A stretch of 64,000 bases of DNA. Origin: Protonemura montana. Lineage: Eukaryota; Arthropoda; Insecta; Plecoptera; Nemouridae. This document shows positions 11,470 to 22,765 of this stretch, piece by piece. Below the pieces are notes generated by a model that worked only from the letters and a program-made list of their open reading frames with translations, ran no database searches and was not told where the DNA came from. Numbering within the stretch: position 1 is the first letter of the stretch; every line of letters starts with the position of its first letter. The position numbers and the translations under genes were made by a program. The stretch is taken from the NCBI GenBank assembly GCA_947568835.1, contig OX387610.1, positions 7,527,501 through 7,591,500 on the forward strand. Direction: 5' to 3'.

Positions 11470-12005
11470 TTGTAAGTCATGTCAGAGATTCAAAGAAAAG
11501 CTAGCGGAGGTTGCTCTCTTGGTACATGCCTTGCCATATCGGGACATACGATGTCGTATGGCGAAACGCCGTGCGCATATATACGCCTATTCGGCCGAAA
11601 CCACGAGCCCAGAAGAATTATCGTAGTGGCTACTGGAAACAATGGTCGTTCTGTGCGAAATATTTGGCATTCGAATATGTATGTTAAGTGATTTGTTATG
11701 TAGACGTAAAACAAAAATGGCATGGTTATTGGCATTGCCGAACTGTGTTTGTGTTTCATGAGAGTTTGGCATGTCGCAGAGAAATCGAAACCGATTGCGA
11801 CTGGTAATGAAAGTGACGTAAAGGTCAGGTCGCGGAGGAAATCGGACGGAAATATGGTGGGAAATTGGCGAATTTCCACGAAAACAAGCATTAAGGCAGC
11901 GTCGATTAAGTGCGTACACATTGGGGACGGTATAAACATGATTTTTCCTAGGCTGAAATACTACCCTCAAGTCTAGAAATAGTTTTGAAACCCGCCCCGT
12001 CATCC
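11470..12005. other. unassigned stretch open in several frames
   Basis: Two overlapping minus frames (149 and 138 codons) and two plus frames are open through this 530 bp stretch, which is slightly richer in GC than its surroundings. None has a recognised motif or clear splice sites. It lies just downstream, in shot orientation, of the alternative first exon. I do not call a gene. Confidence 0.35.
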
Positions 12006-12429
12006 CTAGGGTATGAAACCGTGGCTAGATGACTTCCATTTCACCCCATCAAAAATTCCATCACCAACGCAGCTGGTTTACCGGAGTCAATTAACGCTCA
12101 ACTACCCCTAGAGAGAAACGGTTCAAAACATATCTACAACGCCGTGCAATTCAGTATTATATGTAGACAACAGTGTTAACTGTTTTTATTAAATATTCAT
12201 GAAATCAACACAGAAATCCGAGCGTCTTTTACATTTTAAACGGCTTTAACCATTTCAGCTCTAGTTTTCTTTGGCGTTCATCAATCTTCGATGAGTACCG
12301 TCCATAGCTATATGCTTATGCAATATCTATCTTTGAACTTAAATATCGTAATCACTACATACCGAAGAAAACATACAGATAACCTCAATTCGATTTCTTC
12401 CATCAAAATCGACAAGTCATTTGACATAC

Positions 12430-12792
12430 CTTCGCCCGCTTCGTCGTCTTATACTCATTGTAAGGCACTTGATAGGTTCTCTCCACCACCCTATCGTCGC
12501 TCGCCCGCCGCACCAAGCTCTCTGTCACCCTCCTCTCTTCGCCGCGCGTCAATGTCGTCGTCTTCCTAACCACCCTAGTGGTCACAGACTTTGTGCCGGT
12601 AGTCGGACGTCGCGACGTTTTGCTCGTCTCTAGATTCGAACTGTGCACTTCGGTGTTCAGGTGGCGTCGCGTGTAGACGGCTTGCAGGTCGTTGATGCCG
12701 CTGTTGACGTCGTCGCGGTCGCCACCCTCTCTAGTTCCTCGCACGAACAATCGGTCACCGTTTTGCCCCTTCACGAAGCGGTACATCGACAT
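12430..12792 (-). CDS. shot: candidate alternative first coding exon of shot (CH1-less isoform)
   Basis: From ATG 12792 (context GCGACATGT) an open frame of 121 codons runs to a good donor, AAG|GTATGT, at 12430/12429, and ends in phase 0. The next acceptable exon is CH2 at 5460, which also starts in phase 0, so the product would begin MSMYRFVKGQNGDRL... and continue ...TTKRAK-ISDIVV. The segment is rich in Arg, Thr and Val with acidic patches (GEERRVTESLVRR) and has no recognised domain. In Drosophila one Shot isoform class starts downstream of CH1 and has only CH2; the position here matches that design. The codon usage is GC-rich, like the other shot exons and unlike the flanking intron. The transcription start and 5' UTR are not visible to me. 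The alternative is a chance ORF, but length, donor, phase and location argue against it. Confidence 0.75.
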
Positions 12793-13901
12793 GGTCGCTA
12801 CTCTTTAGAGATTTGGCATCGGTCGTACTGTTTTTGTTAAATAGTTCACTGTTTTCAAATGTCGAAATTGTCCTGGTGGTCGTGGAGTTGGTTGGATTTC
12901 TAGGTAAAAATTAACGCACAACTGTCAGAAAAGGTATACAAGCGTTGACGTTTAAAATTTACAGACAGTAAATTTGAATCACTTTGTCATCACCATCGGG
13001 GCCGTGACAGCGGGAATTGTCTAAATTTTTAACCGATAAAACTAAACCACATGGTAATTTTGATTGATGTTTACGCGACAGGCAACTGCTCTCTATGGCT
13101 TCGAATAGCCGACTGTCATGTCTGTGCTGTACCGAACAAAGTATTTAAATTTTTGTAGGAGGGAGGGAGCGATCGGTATGGGGAAGCAGCACACGTTCCG
13201 GCATGACAGGAAGCACTTCATTTCCGCCAGAAGCCCGTAAAAACGATACCGAAATCCAGCCGCTCTCATGCACGTTACGGGTTTTCTATAATCAACTCTT
13301 TTCACTAGGTTAATTTGTAATTTATTTAACACTTAAAAAACAGAGCTTCGAGCTTGTAGACGAGATAAGGGTAACGACTTTGACACGAATGTCTGTAGTG
13401 TTTCGCGACTCGGTAATTGAAAGACGGCCAAAAAAAATGTGTTAGTCCTAGACATGTGTTCGTGGTTTGAATCGCGGTGAATGTGATGTGGTCTAGCATC
13501 TAAAATTTTTGATTCGAGTTTCTCAATCGAGTGATGCGAAATCGAATTGTGTCATCGGTGCGACCACATGGTGAAGAAAAAGCCGAACGATCGCCAAAAT
13601 AACGGTGAAAACGAAAGGTCAGTCGTAGACGTCAAAAAAGTAGTAAAAATAAATTTGAATCGACGAAAAAAAAACGGTCATTAACGTTCAAAAAATAATC
13701 GAATTTTCGTCGCGCATAACTTAGGTGACAGTTGTGCCAACTTATGAATCGCTATCCTCAACCACATAAAGTAGAAACCAGTTTCACTAACGAAAAAGCA
13801 ACGACACTGTCCTCTGGCACAAGACAAAAAATCCACTAAATCTAGTGCTAAATCGTATAGCTAGCCGCCTCCTCGCGTGAATTTACCGTGGCTTGTCTAC
13901 C

Positions 13902-13918
13902 GTGTGTGTGTGTGTGTG
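13902..13918 (+). repeat. (GT)n microsatellite
   Basis: Eight GT dinucleotide steps, at the edge of the GC-rich patch at 13930-14110. Confidence 0.9.
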
Positions 13919-13924
13919 CTTGTT

Positions 13925-14110
13925 TTCCACCTGATGCACTGGTCGGAGTACACCGGGCAACTGACAGCTAGCGATGTAACACCCATCACGGCGGCGATGG
14001 CGGAGAGCAGGCTGTGGAGGCCCCCGAAGCCAAGGTCACCTACCTCTGGCTCGGCTCGGCAGACACGCAGAGTGAAAACATTGGGCCAGGTGGGAGAGGA
14101 ATTCTTGGTG
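13925..14110. other. GC-rich patch, possible 5' UTR exon or regulatory DNA
   Basis: A local GC-rich stretch about 1.1 kb upstream (in shot orientation) of the alternative first exon. On the minus strand CCAGAG|GTAGGT resembles a donor, so a noncoding first exon is possible. No protein similarity is recognised in either strand. The function is unproven. Confidence 0.3.
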
Positions 14111-14879
14111 GTGCTTGTGAGGATTACGAATTGGATCCATTTGTAGTGGTTTTCACGGTTCATTTGAGATAACTTTGAATATGCTGTTAACTCAGAGCAA
14201 ATGTCTCTACTAACTTTTACATTGTACCGTGTTTCAGATGAATTTCTGCGACGTATAAAGAAATAGCGACTAGGAATATAAGATATGTAGACCAAATATA
14301 GGGGTGTAAATTATCACAACTACAGATTCCATAAAATTGCTTTGAAAACCGACCAGCTTAACAATCCTTTAGCTATGGTATGGACACTTTTTTGAAGTTC
14401 TATGCGAAGGAATTACCTGCTTCGTTTGATATTACAAGTAAAAATTTGTTTCAATTCTCATCAATTTCCTCTGTGTACAGGAAATATCCAGAAAATATCC
14501 AGAATTCAAACTCCTGAACCAGGTAAGTTTGTAATTTTGATGTGTACAAGCTTAACACTAACTTGGTCAACGAGGATTGGTCAACGAGGTGGTAAAACAG
14601 TGAGACAGCTCCTTCTTTGCTACAGTTCATGTCGAGGTAAGCCGTGCATGAGACGTAAAGAATATCTCGGAATTTATTGGCATTCCCCTGTCCATTCCAC
14701 ATAGGGCGATAAGAGAATCAGCCTCTAAATCAGATTTAAATGCCTTTTAAATGCAGACACATGGTCCAATGTCACACAGAAAGCGACGGCTACACACTAC
14801 CCCTAAATTTAAGACGGCTAGACCCCAAGATAGGGGTCGTGTAAAAGTAAAATCCCTGCCGAAAATGAAAAGCTTTATT

Positions 14880-15085
14880 TTATTTTTAGAAACAGTAATA
14901 TCCTCTTCAAAATTGGTGTTCAACTGGGGACTTGAACCTCGATCTCCATCTGTCGCGGGTGTTGCTCTAACCATTTGAGTTTTTGAGTTTTTGAAGGATT
15001 TTAGTGCATTTGATTAGAACGACGGATCCCAAAAGGAGTAGAACCGCGAGACTGTGAATACTCACAGTCACTCTGATTCTAGTGA
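14880..15085 (-). mobile_element. tRNA-derived SINE (family 2), minus
   Basis: The complement holds a tRNA-like B box (GATCGAGGTTCAAGTCCCC) and CAACACCCGCGACAG. The downstream tail has GTGAATACTCACAGTCACTC and TTCTAGTGACG, shared with 26930-27025. Copies also lie at 16640 and 26828/27058. Confidence 0.7.
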
Positions 15086-16639
15086 CGTGACGTCACATTC
15101 CTTTTAACTCGAGTAACTCTGAGCGTTGGATAAATTCTATAATGTGAAATCTAATTTAAATTGAAATGGGCGAGTTTTTGATTATAAAAACAAATTGGTA
15201 CCCAGCACTTGATATTTAAACAAAAATTGAGGAAACTTTAAAATATTTTTAATTGAAAGTTTTGACTTCTCCCACCCTTTAAATTGAACATACATCACGT
15301 AGAATACGCCACTTTTAAACCAATTATCAATTGCTAACCATGTTGCACATGTTAAAAACCGCAACAACAATTCGCAAAATTCGCGTTTTCACTTTCATCG
15401 GCGATTCCATCTCTACGAATCGCCCGAAGCGATCGACCAAAACAACACACCTTCGTGTTTGGACGCGTAGGTTAAAATCGTCGTGCTCACTTGATGAGAT
15501 GCAAAAACCGTCTGGCGATGACCGTGGCCTTAATAACAATCCACCCACTGACAGAGATGCTAAGATTGCGTTCTCCTTAGAGGCTTAATCGGCTGCAGAT
15601 TCGAGTAGGTGGGCAGTATGACAGCCATCGGGCATCGAACTCACCTACTCCTGGCGCCGCCTACTTCTGGCGTTTTAGTAAATCGCCTTCTTTTAATATA
15701 TGTAGACAATTTCGGTGTTGGTTGAGGGGGGGAAATTTTATTTGTGTTGGGATGGCCTTGTGAGATTTTTGTTACGTTTGTTTTTTGGTGTTTATTGCTA
15801 TGGTCTTCATGGGTCGATTGGTTGCAAAATATTAAACGCGTTTTTTGTGAAGGTGTTATAAATAGGGGAAAATGATTCTGTGGGCAACATGCCATGCAAC
15901 ATAGTTTGATTTTCTATACCTTTTCGGTAGTTTTTAATTTTTTTATATCATTTTAGAAGTTACAAAAAGGTATAAGTGGAAGACCTGTGCTTTGAAATAC
16001 AGAAGTTGTATGGAAAGGTGGTGAGAACGAAAGGATACAGGTTACCAAAGAAAATGCTTGAAATATAATATGACAAGAGGGGAGCAGGAAAACCACAGGA
16101 AAGATAGACGGACCAAAAAAGAAAACAAATAATAGGCAGGAAAGAACTGGAACTAATCAAATGAAGAAGAAATGTGGTTGAATAACGAGAAATGGATTGA
16201 GATAGCGATTACGATAAAAAAATATTATAATATTGTATTTTTCTGGATTGTAAAATTTAGAAAATATGCGCAAACTGGTCTTAACCTATTTTATTTTGCA
16301 AACATTTTAAATAAAATAGAGCTATTAAAAAAAAAAAAAAATGAAAATGTTAGCCAGAACTAATTTGCTCCTAATGATGATGATTTAGACCGGCACATCA
16401 TCATGGAACAATATTTTTAAAAAGCCTGTCAAATTTTAACTGGACTTCAAGGGTCAGATAACATCCATTAATCGTACGATGAGCACATGATTTCCATCAC
16501 AAATCGAGCCCATGTGGCTACAACACCAAATAATTAACAGATGAGCACAAAACTATTTATACATCACATGAGCTCATGGCGTTACTTTAAACCAAGAGCG
16601 AATAACGATGCACATTTTTTTTTAGGAACACTTCTACCC

Positions 16640-16950
16640 TTTCAAAAATGGATGCCCAAACGGGGACTCAAACCCCGATCTACACCTATCGCAAAAGTTG
16701 CTCTAACCCACTGAGCTACTTGGAAACACCATTTTTTTGAGAGGATTTTAATGAATTAGATGAGACTGACGTATCTCTAAGGAATATAACCAAGAAGATG
16801 GGAATAGTCCCCGTTTGGACATCAATTTTTTAGAGGATGCAGTGTTCCTAATAATAAAATACTCCGCGCATTGCAAGCGTTTACAACTCAAATCAGATTT
16901 CACGGCTATGCATAATGTGAAACAGGGGCATGCACTTATCCTGTAATGTA
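16640..16950 (-). mobile_element. tRNA-derived SINE (family 2), minus, with tail
   Basis: The complement reads AAGTAGCTCAGTGGGTTAGA (A-box region) and then GATCGGGGTTTGAGTCCCC (B box), spaced as in tRNA. The tail includes ATACTCCGCGCATTGCAAG, also seen near 26790 on the other strand. The sequence cannot form a complete tRNA and is embedded in SINE body. Confidence 0.72.
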
Positions 16951-17370
16951 ATGGAAGCCGCAAAGAAAATCAATCATAGTGAAGTATTCTAAGGTCGGCA
17001 AACTGCAGTTATCACAAATCGCTTGCATAAATTGTATCCACTTCGTAGCGCGTGCCGAGTGCATCGGCCAAGCTCAGCCAGTTGCCAGTATCGGGGAAAA
17101 AATTTGAATCTTATTACTGTGTAATTGTTCGGAATTATCATAACTATACCTACACGTGACATTTTTGTAGTTATGTTAGTTACAGAGACAAGGTTACCCT
17201 CTATAAGATCTCGACTATGGGAATTGGTTAACTTATCAAAACAAAAAACAACAACAAAAAAGAGTCCAAGACCTTTGATATTAGAGCAAATATTACTCCT
17301 ACCAAAAATATTTAATTCTAGTAAATATCGGTTCAGCGATGATCGGCAGCGCTTGTAACATCAACCTACA

Positions 17371-17665
17371 CGCCAAACCATTCGGTGGTCACCCATCCAA
17401 TATCTGACCCTGCGCAGTGTTGCTTAACAGCGATGATCTCACACGATTCCGTGTTTCCATTGCGCCAAACCGTTCGGTGGTCACCCATCCAATACCTGAC
17501 CCAACATAGTGTTGCTCAACTCTGGTGATCTCACTAGAACCAGTGTTTCCATTGCGCCAAACCGTTCGGTGGTCACCCATCCAATACCTGACCCAACATG
17601 GTGTTGCTTAACTCCGGTGATCTCAGTAGAACCAGTGCTTCCATCGCGCCAAACCGTCTCGGTCA
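17371..17665 (-). repeat. tandem array of 5S-like SINE heads, 92-bp period
   Basis: Three consecutive units begin with CGCCAAACC at 17371, 17463 and 17555, and a fourth start is at 17647, so the period is exactly 92 bp. Each unit has TCGGTGGTCACCCATCCAAT, then TGTTGCTTAAC or TGTTGCTCAAC, then TGATCTCA, then GTGTTTCC, the reverse complement of the 5S-derived head. The SINE body is absent. The units are shorter than 5S rRNA and lack its 3' half, so they are not 5S genes. Confidence 0.85.
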
Positions 17666-18004
17666 AACCTCGAATAAGACATTTTGCCGAGGAGCACCGC
17701 GGGCACACATATTTGCGGCGTGTACTCACGAATCTTTGTCGGTACCGTCGGTCGATATCTACGGTAATGACGTAGTGCGGTGTGTTTACCGAATTTCATC
17801 ATCGTACGTGATGTCATTACTGCGAGCCTCGGTTAGTGAGCATGTGAACAGGCAAAGAGTGGCCGTTGGAAAGAGATGAGTTAACTATGTACAAGCTTTT
17901 TAGCGAAAGCTTCATGCTCATATGGATCATAGAAAAATAACCGTCTCAAATTGTCTGCTATGTCTACCAAGATGGTAAGTACCATAGCTCATTGAAATAA
18001 TTCC

Positions 18005-18420
18005 TGGTAACCTGCTATCCTGGTAGTGAGAGCGCCATCTCTGCCTTAAATTCGGTAAGATTCAGATTATATTCATGTGGCCGGCTATCCTGGTAGTTAG
18101 AGCGTCATGTCTGCCTTGCATTCGGGAGGTCCCAGGTTCGATCCTGGTGACCACGGTCAAGTCCTAGGTCCGGTCCGGGTTATCGGTAATGAAATGCCCA
18201 CATCTGCCTTGTACTGAAGCTGTGGTCTTTGGCGAAATCATGGCGTCTATTGCAAAGAGATAGCCACTCTTATGATGTACGACCTCTACATGTCTGTACG
18301 TGAGGTCTTACAAGTTGCAGTACGCTCTGCAGCATGATGTCATTCACAGGTCAAATAACTTGACTGACCTCTGGCGGCTGCATCCTCGGACAGATCGATG
18401 TTTGTTTAGAAGGTTTCGGC
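18005..18420 (+). mobile_element. tRNA-Ala-like SINE with two heads and a body
   Basis: A degenerate unit (18009-18060) is followed by a good one (18093-18160): GGCCGGCTATCCTGGTAG, GAGCGTCATGTCTGCC, TTGCATTCGGGAGGTCCC, GGTTCGATCC. The spacing of the A-box-like and B-box sequences, and the GCATTCGGGAGGTCCCAGG stretch, resemble tRNA-Ala(TGC). Non-tRNA sequence to about 18420 (GTGGTCTTTGGCGAAATC, TGCAGCATGATGTCATTC) looks like the SINE body. This is the best candidate for the founder of the 70-bp arrays. Confidence 0.65.
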
Positions 18421-20849
18421 CGAAGTGACAGTATAACTTTTTATTTTAGTATATGTCGATTTTTCACTCAGGTGTTCTTGTTGTTTGCTGTCAAAGTCGT
18501 GTTGTTTCAATTTAAGAAAGTGTCCACATCAACGGAGCATGGTTTAGGTTTTAACGAATCGCTAGTTCATTTCACAGAGGAGAGAATAATATCTTTCATG
18601 ACCTAAAACACTACTAATGTGCATATAAATAATAGATTAAGTATGCAATTTACGACAACGAGGTCGTCGGTTAGATTCTGGTACCGTGAATTATTTTTAA
18701 AGTTACTAAAACTGGAGAAAAGTCCGGTTGTGATCCAAAAAAAAAATCACCCCGACGCCGGTTCCTAAAGCTCCACGGTTGCAGCAAGAGGGATAGTTAC
18801 GTTTCCCCAAAAAACGTCAAATATTTTCATCAAAACCTTAGGATTAATACAGTTTTAGACGTTACAATTATAACCAAACCTAAATTAGCGTCTTTGGGGC
18901 GGTTCTACAATTATAGCATTTCCTAGGAAATAGGCCATCAGTAATAATAATGGATTTAATAATATGGATTAATAATGGATAATGGTCAATGTTGATCGAC
19001 GACTGTGAGAATTTGATACTTTTTTCTGGCGAATCCTTACCTTAAAATACTATTAATATTACTAAATCATTTGGGTGTGTAGTTTGTGAACGCATTGACC
19101 AAATTAAAAACGCAAGACTCTGGGCAGAAACTCTCGGTTACCGACCGAAAATACAGCCTCGTCGACGCCCCTCTCTGTCCAGATATGGCAATGACGGTTG
19201 ACAACAACAACGCGACGTCACGTATCGCCGTCGACCAATTGAGTGGGCGCCGGATCGCACGTGGGACGCGTAATTAAATTAATTATTCACAAAATCGACA
19301 GCACGGAATCCACTGCCATTTCTTTGCAACATCTGGTAGCGCTAATGGCCTGGCAGCCTTTTAGGGATGTGGGAAAAATTAGTGTTTGTATTGTTAAGGG
19401 AAATTTATGGGTGTGAACGGGATAGAAGGGGAATTAATGGAGCGGAAACGATTTGTAGTAGAGAGGCGATAAGTGGTTGATGATAAATTGAATTATTGAT
19501 GCTGCAAAGGGGTATAGCGCCTGAACCTGTATAATCTATTAAGAATACCTCGGTTGAAAGCAAGAATTTTAAAATGTGTAGCATATCGGAGCAAATATGC
19601 AGGCTAAATGGGAATCTCAGTGGAGAACGCGACGGGGGCTGACGAAGATGCAAGAGGGAAAGTTACTTCATTTTCTTTTTAGCTAAGAACGATAGGATTT
19701 TACTTGCAAACTTTAGATGGAACTGACCTACCTGAACTGAAATAGGTACGCAAATTTTGAGTAACAAATATCTTTCATGTGACCAAATAATTTACACATT
19801 TACATGGCATAAGCAATGAAGTTGGTTTTACATTAACAAAATCACTGAAAAACTGCTACGAAATTGAACGATTGCAAGTTCAAACACGGCGCCTCCACCG
19901 CGCCTATAAAGCAGATGCAAGCGCCCTCCAGCAGCTAACCTCGAAAGCTCGTCGACTTTCTCAGAAGCACGGCGCATAAGAAATGCAACAAAAGCGAAGC
20001 AGAGTTTTGCGTGGCTCGACATTGACAACAGATATAGATGTTTGTTGAGATCTCGCACGTTTTTTTTGTTTTTGTTTTTGACACGAGGTACATGACATTT
20101 GCGCGATGATTTTTGATTGATGACTCTTACCTTTCTGATTCCCTGATGATAGGCGTTAGATTTTTTTTTTAAAGGCCGCAAATAAGAAAAAAAGAGAGAA
20201 ATCAGAAAAACAGGTACAATTTTAAGATTATAGCGATTTTGTCAATTTCCGAATCATTTTGGATTTTAAAACTTGAAGTGAGAATAGAGAGAACATATAT
20301 CATTTTATCAATAAGTAACCACACAAAAAACCGTTCCGAAAAGTGATTCCGAGAGAGAAAAAAAAAGAAACTTAGCGGGACTGTAAAATTGACGTTACTG
20401 AAATAGGCGCTTGGAAAATAATTCAACCGCATGACATGTTGAATTATCGGCGGTAAAACTCATTACCACATCAATTACTTCGTAAACAATCGCCGTTCAG
20501 CGTGAGCATATGTATCGCGAAAAATTACTTGGTTGTGAACCGTATATAAAAAATTTAACCCAACACAGTTTTTTAACCGCAAAAAATATGTGTGAGCGGC
20601 CGCAGTTTTTTTTTATTTCGAAGCGACTAATTTCCGGGGCTGTTTTTCATGTAGTTACGTGGACGATGCCAAGGCGGACACGAATGTTCATCTGTGTGAG
20701 TAGCACTCGAAAAATAAACAAAACTAGATTGAAAAGTCGTGGGATTACAATCCACAGCACCGCAATGCGAAAAAATTGCAAAATTGACCACTGATTAAGT
20801 AAACTTATGGGATATGAGAATTTAATAAACATCTATGTTTTACTAAAAA

Positions 20850-21065
20850 ACCAATTAAACTGGGTTTTGAATGCTAAGTGAAGACCAACTAAATTTCCCA
20901 GCGTTTCGTTACTTGTACCTGTTACTTTAGCAAAGGGGGAAAGCGGGTGAAACATTAGGAAATTTAGTTGTTCTCCACTTAGCATTCAAAACCTAGTTAT
21001 ATAGTTTTTACCGAAACTCGTGCTAAGGTCAGATAAAATAGTCGTGAGTCTAAAAACCATAATAC
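20850..21065. repeat. dispersed repeat family B, inverted pair
   Basis: GGGTTTTGAATGCTAAGTG and ACTAAATTTCCCAGCGTTTC (20861-20910) are repeated in inverse as GGAAATTTAGTTGTTC and CTTAGCATTCAAAACC (20955-20995), about 60 bp apart. The right arm continues into the usual family end GTGAGTCTAAAAACCAT. Confidence 0.75.
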
Positions 21066-21885
21066 ATTTCGAGTTTTTCTTGTATTACAAACAACCTCAA
21101 ACTTCAGATCGATTTACTACATCGATTTCTGTCTAATCCATCAAGCAAACAGGTGTCAAAATGCATCTGAGACTATCCGGCATGCACAAATCTTTGGACT
21201 ATGCGAAAAACCGAATCGATAGATATGAAATGACTTTCACCTAGACGGCCGTGATGATGAAAATGTCAAACAACAAGCGTCAAAGATCAATTTCGGTTAA
21301 TGTTTTGAACCGCCTTAGCAAAAACCTCACTAACGCGACAGAAAAAAATTCTCATATTGCCCATCCACATTCCTTTATATAGCTAATGATGCAATCATCA
21401 ATCTATCATTCTATTTTTTTTTTTTAAACATGAATTAAAGTGGAGAAGATCATGTTTTGTTTCATTACACTTTTGCACATGCTGTGAACACCAGTTATAG
21501 TCCATCCCCCAATATGAAGTGCAGATATTTTAAAACCCTTCTGACAACGAATTAGTGTTCAAACATGTGTAGGATTCAAAGGTTACTTCTTAAACATCAC
21601 TGTCTGAATTGAGTGTGGCCGAATGTACCCCCTAACCTAAATAGCACGCTTTTGCAATTTTATTTCTATTACAAACCTGACGGGACATCTTAAACTTGAA
21701 CATCTTACATATTGATAACTTACAAGATGGGAACAATTCGTAGAAATACCCTCCTAATTAACCTTTAATAATTGCAACTTTAAAACTCAACATTTGGCAT
21801 TTACCATACAACAACGTTATCATTTAAAGACCCTTTAATTGCAATTGCCTCTGGGAACTCTTCGAAATCCCTATAACTCTTTCCA

Positions 21886-21899
21886 GGGGGGGGGGGGGG
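21886..21899 (+). repeat. G14 homopolymer
   Basis: A run of 14 G residues in intron sequence. Confidence 0.9.
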
Positions 21900-22176
21900 A
21901 TACGGCTCTCAAGTCGCCCGGTAAGTTGAGGGTTGCTTAAACTTGCACTCCATGGCCGAACCGAAATTAAAATTATTTCTCGTTACAGGGATGGACTATA
22001 CCGTTCACAATTTAAAATCCGATTACAAAAATCTAGGTATAGTGCATCACAGATGAACAAACGCGTGTGGCGAAAGATGAGTGATAGGTGCTCGAAAATC
22101 ACGCGTAGCAAGCGATTGGTGAGCGTAGAGCGAGGTGCGATACAAAACGATGGACCGAATCGTGTGGTTCTCTTAC

Positions 22177-22269
22177 CTGGAAGTGGAGGATGATCGTCCA
22201 GATGAGACCCAGTATCAACTTTGGGTTCCCGTCGACGATGTCCTCCGCTCGGATGTTCACCAACTTGAT
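22177..22269 (-). CDS. shot: shot exon: end of CH1 domain
   Basis: A 93 bp exon, 31 codons, phase 0 at both ends, with acceptor CCCGATCCAG and donor TTCCAG|GTAAGA. It reads [17 protein letters not shown], then [14 protein letters not shown]. This is the second actin-binding segment and the last helix of the first calponin-homology domain. [12 protein letters not shown] is nearly invariant in spectraplakins and plectin. Most relatives have KLTLGLIW; here threonine is replaced by isoleucine (KLILGLIW), a mild change. It is followed in the full-length form by the exon at 5460. Confidence 0.96.
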
Positions 22270-22619
22270 CTGGATCGGGCAGAGAAGAAAGAATGTTCAT
22301 TTCATTGATAACATTACAATTTTTTTAGGCTACACTTTGTTACTTTTTGTATTGGTTTTCAAAAATACTATTTCCAAAATGAGTTACAAATTCAGAAAAT
22401 ACCTAAAGCTGGCTTAGCAACCAATAAGACTTTTCTTTAAAACCAGTTTTTGATTTAGAACTATTTTTGTTATTTAAGATAATTTTTTTCACAAGTTTCT
22501 GTAAGTCGGCATGCGATGTTTACAATAATAAAACTAAAATTTCTCCGTCTCTGATTTCTATTTCTGTACAAACCTCTTCAACTAAATTATTACGAATCAA
22601 AATATCGATACACGTTTCT

Positions 22620-22765
22620 CAACCGTTAACTTAAGAATAAATAAAGAGACTTTGAGAGTAATCTGCGAGAAATAACGAAATAAAATTTCATGACACTGGA
22701 AACGACGGTGACTACACCTAGAAACGCCATCCATACTTGTATGTAAGTTCCAATTTACGACCATC
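22620..22765 (-). repeat. dispersed repeat family A fragment, minus
   Basis: CTGCGAGAAATAACGAAAT and GACGGTGACT here are matched in inverse by the copy starting at 23940, and the same family forms the foldback at 44357. Confidence 0.6.

Larger units (their letters stand above)
5461..22176 (-). other. shot intron, 16.7 kb, with alternative first exon and many repeats
   Basis: This intron separates the CH1 exons from the CH2 exons. It contains the candidate alternative first exon (12430-12792), one LINE end, several SINEs and low-complexity tracts, listed separately. Stretches 5470-6470, 8970-11470, 12795-13900, 15090-16630 and 18425-20850 show nothing recognisable beyond AT-rich sequence and short ORFs without protein-like features. 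Confidence 0.75.

Noticed and set aside
17371-17665. 5S rRNA gene cluster
   Set aside because: Only the 5' half of 5S is present and units are 92 bp, too short for a 5S gene with its terminator; the sequence continues as SINE body in other copies.
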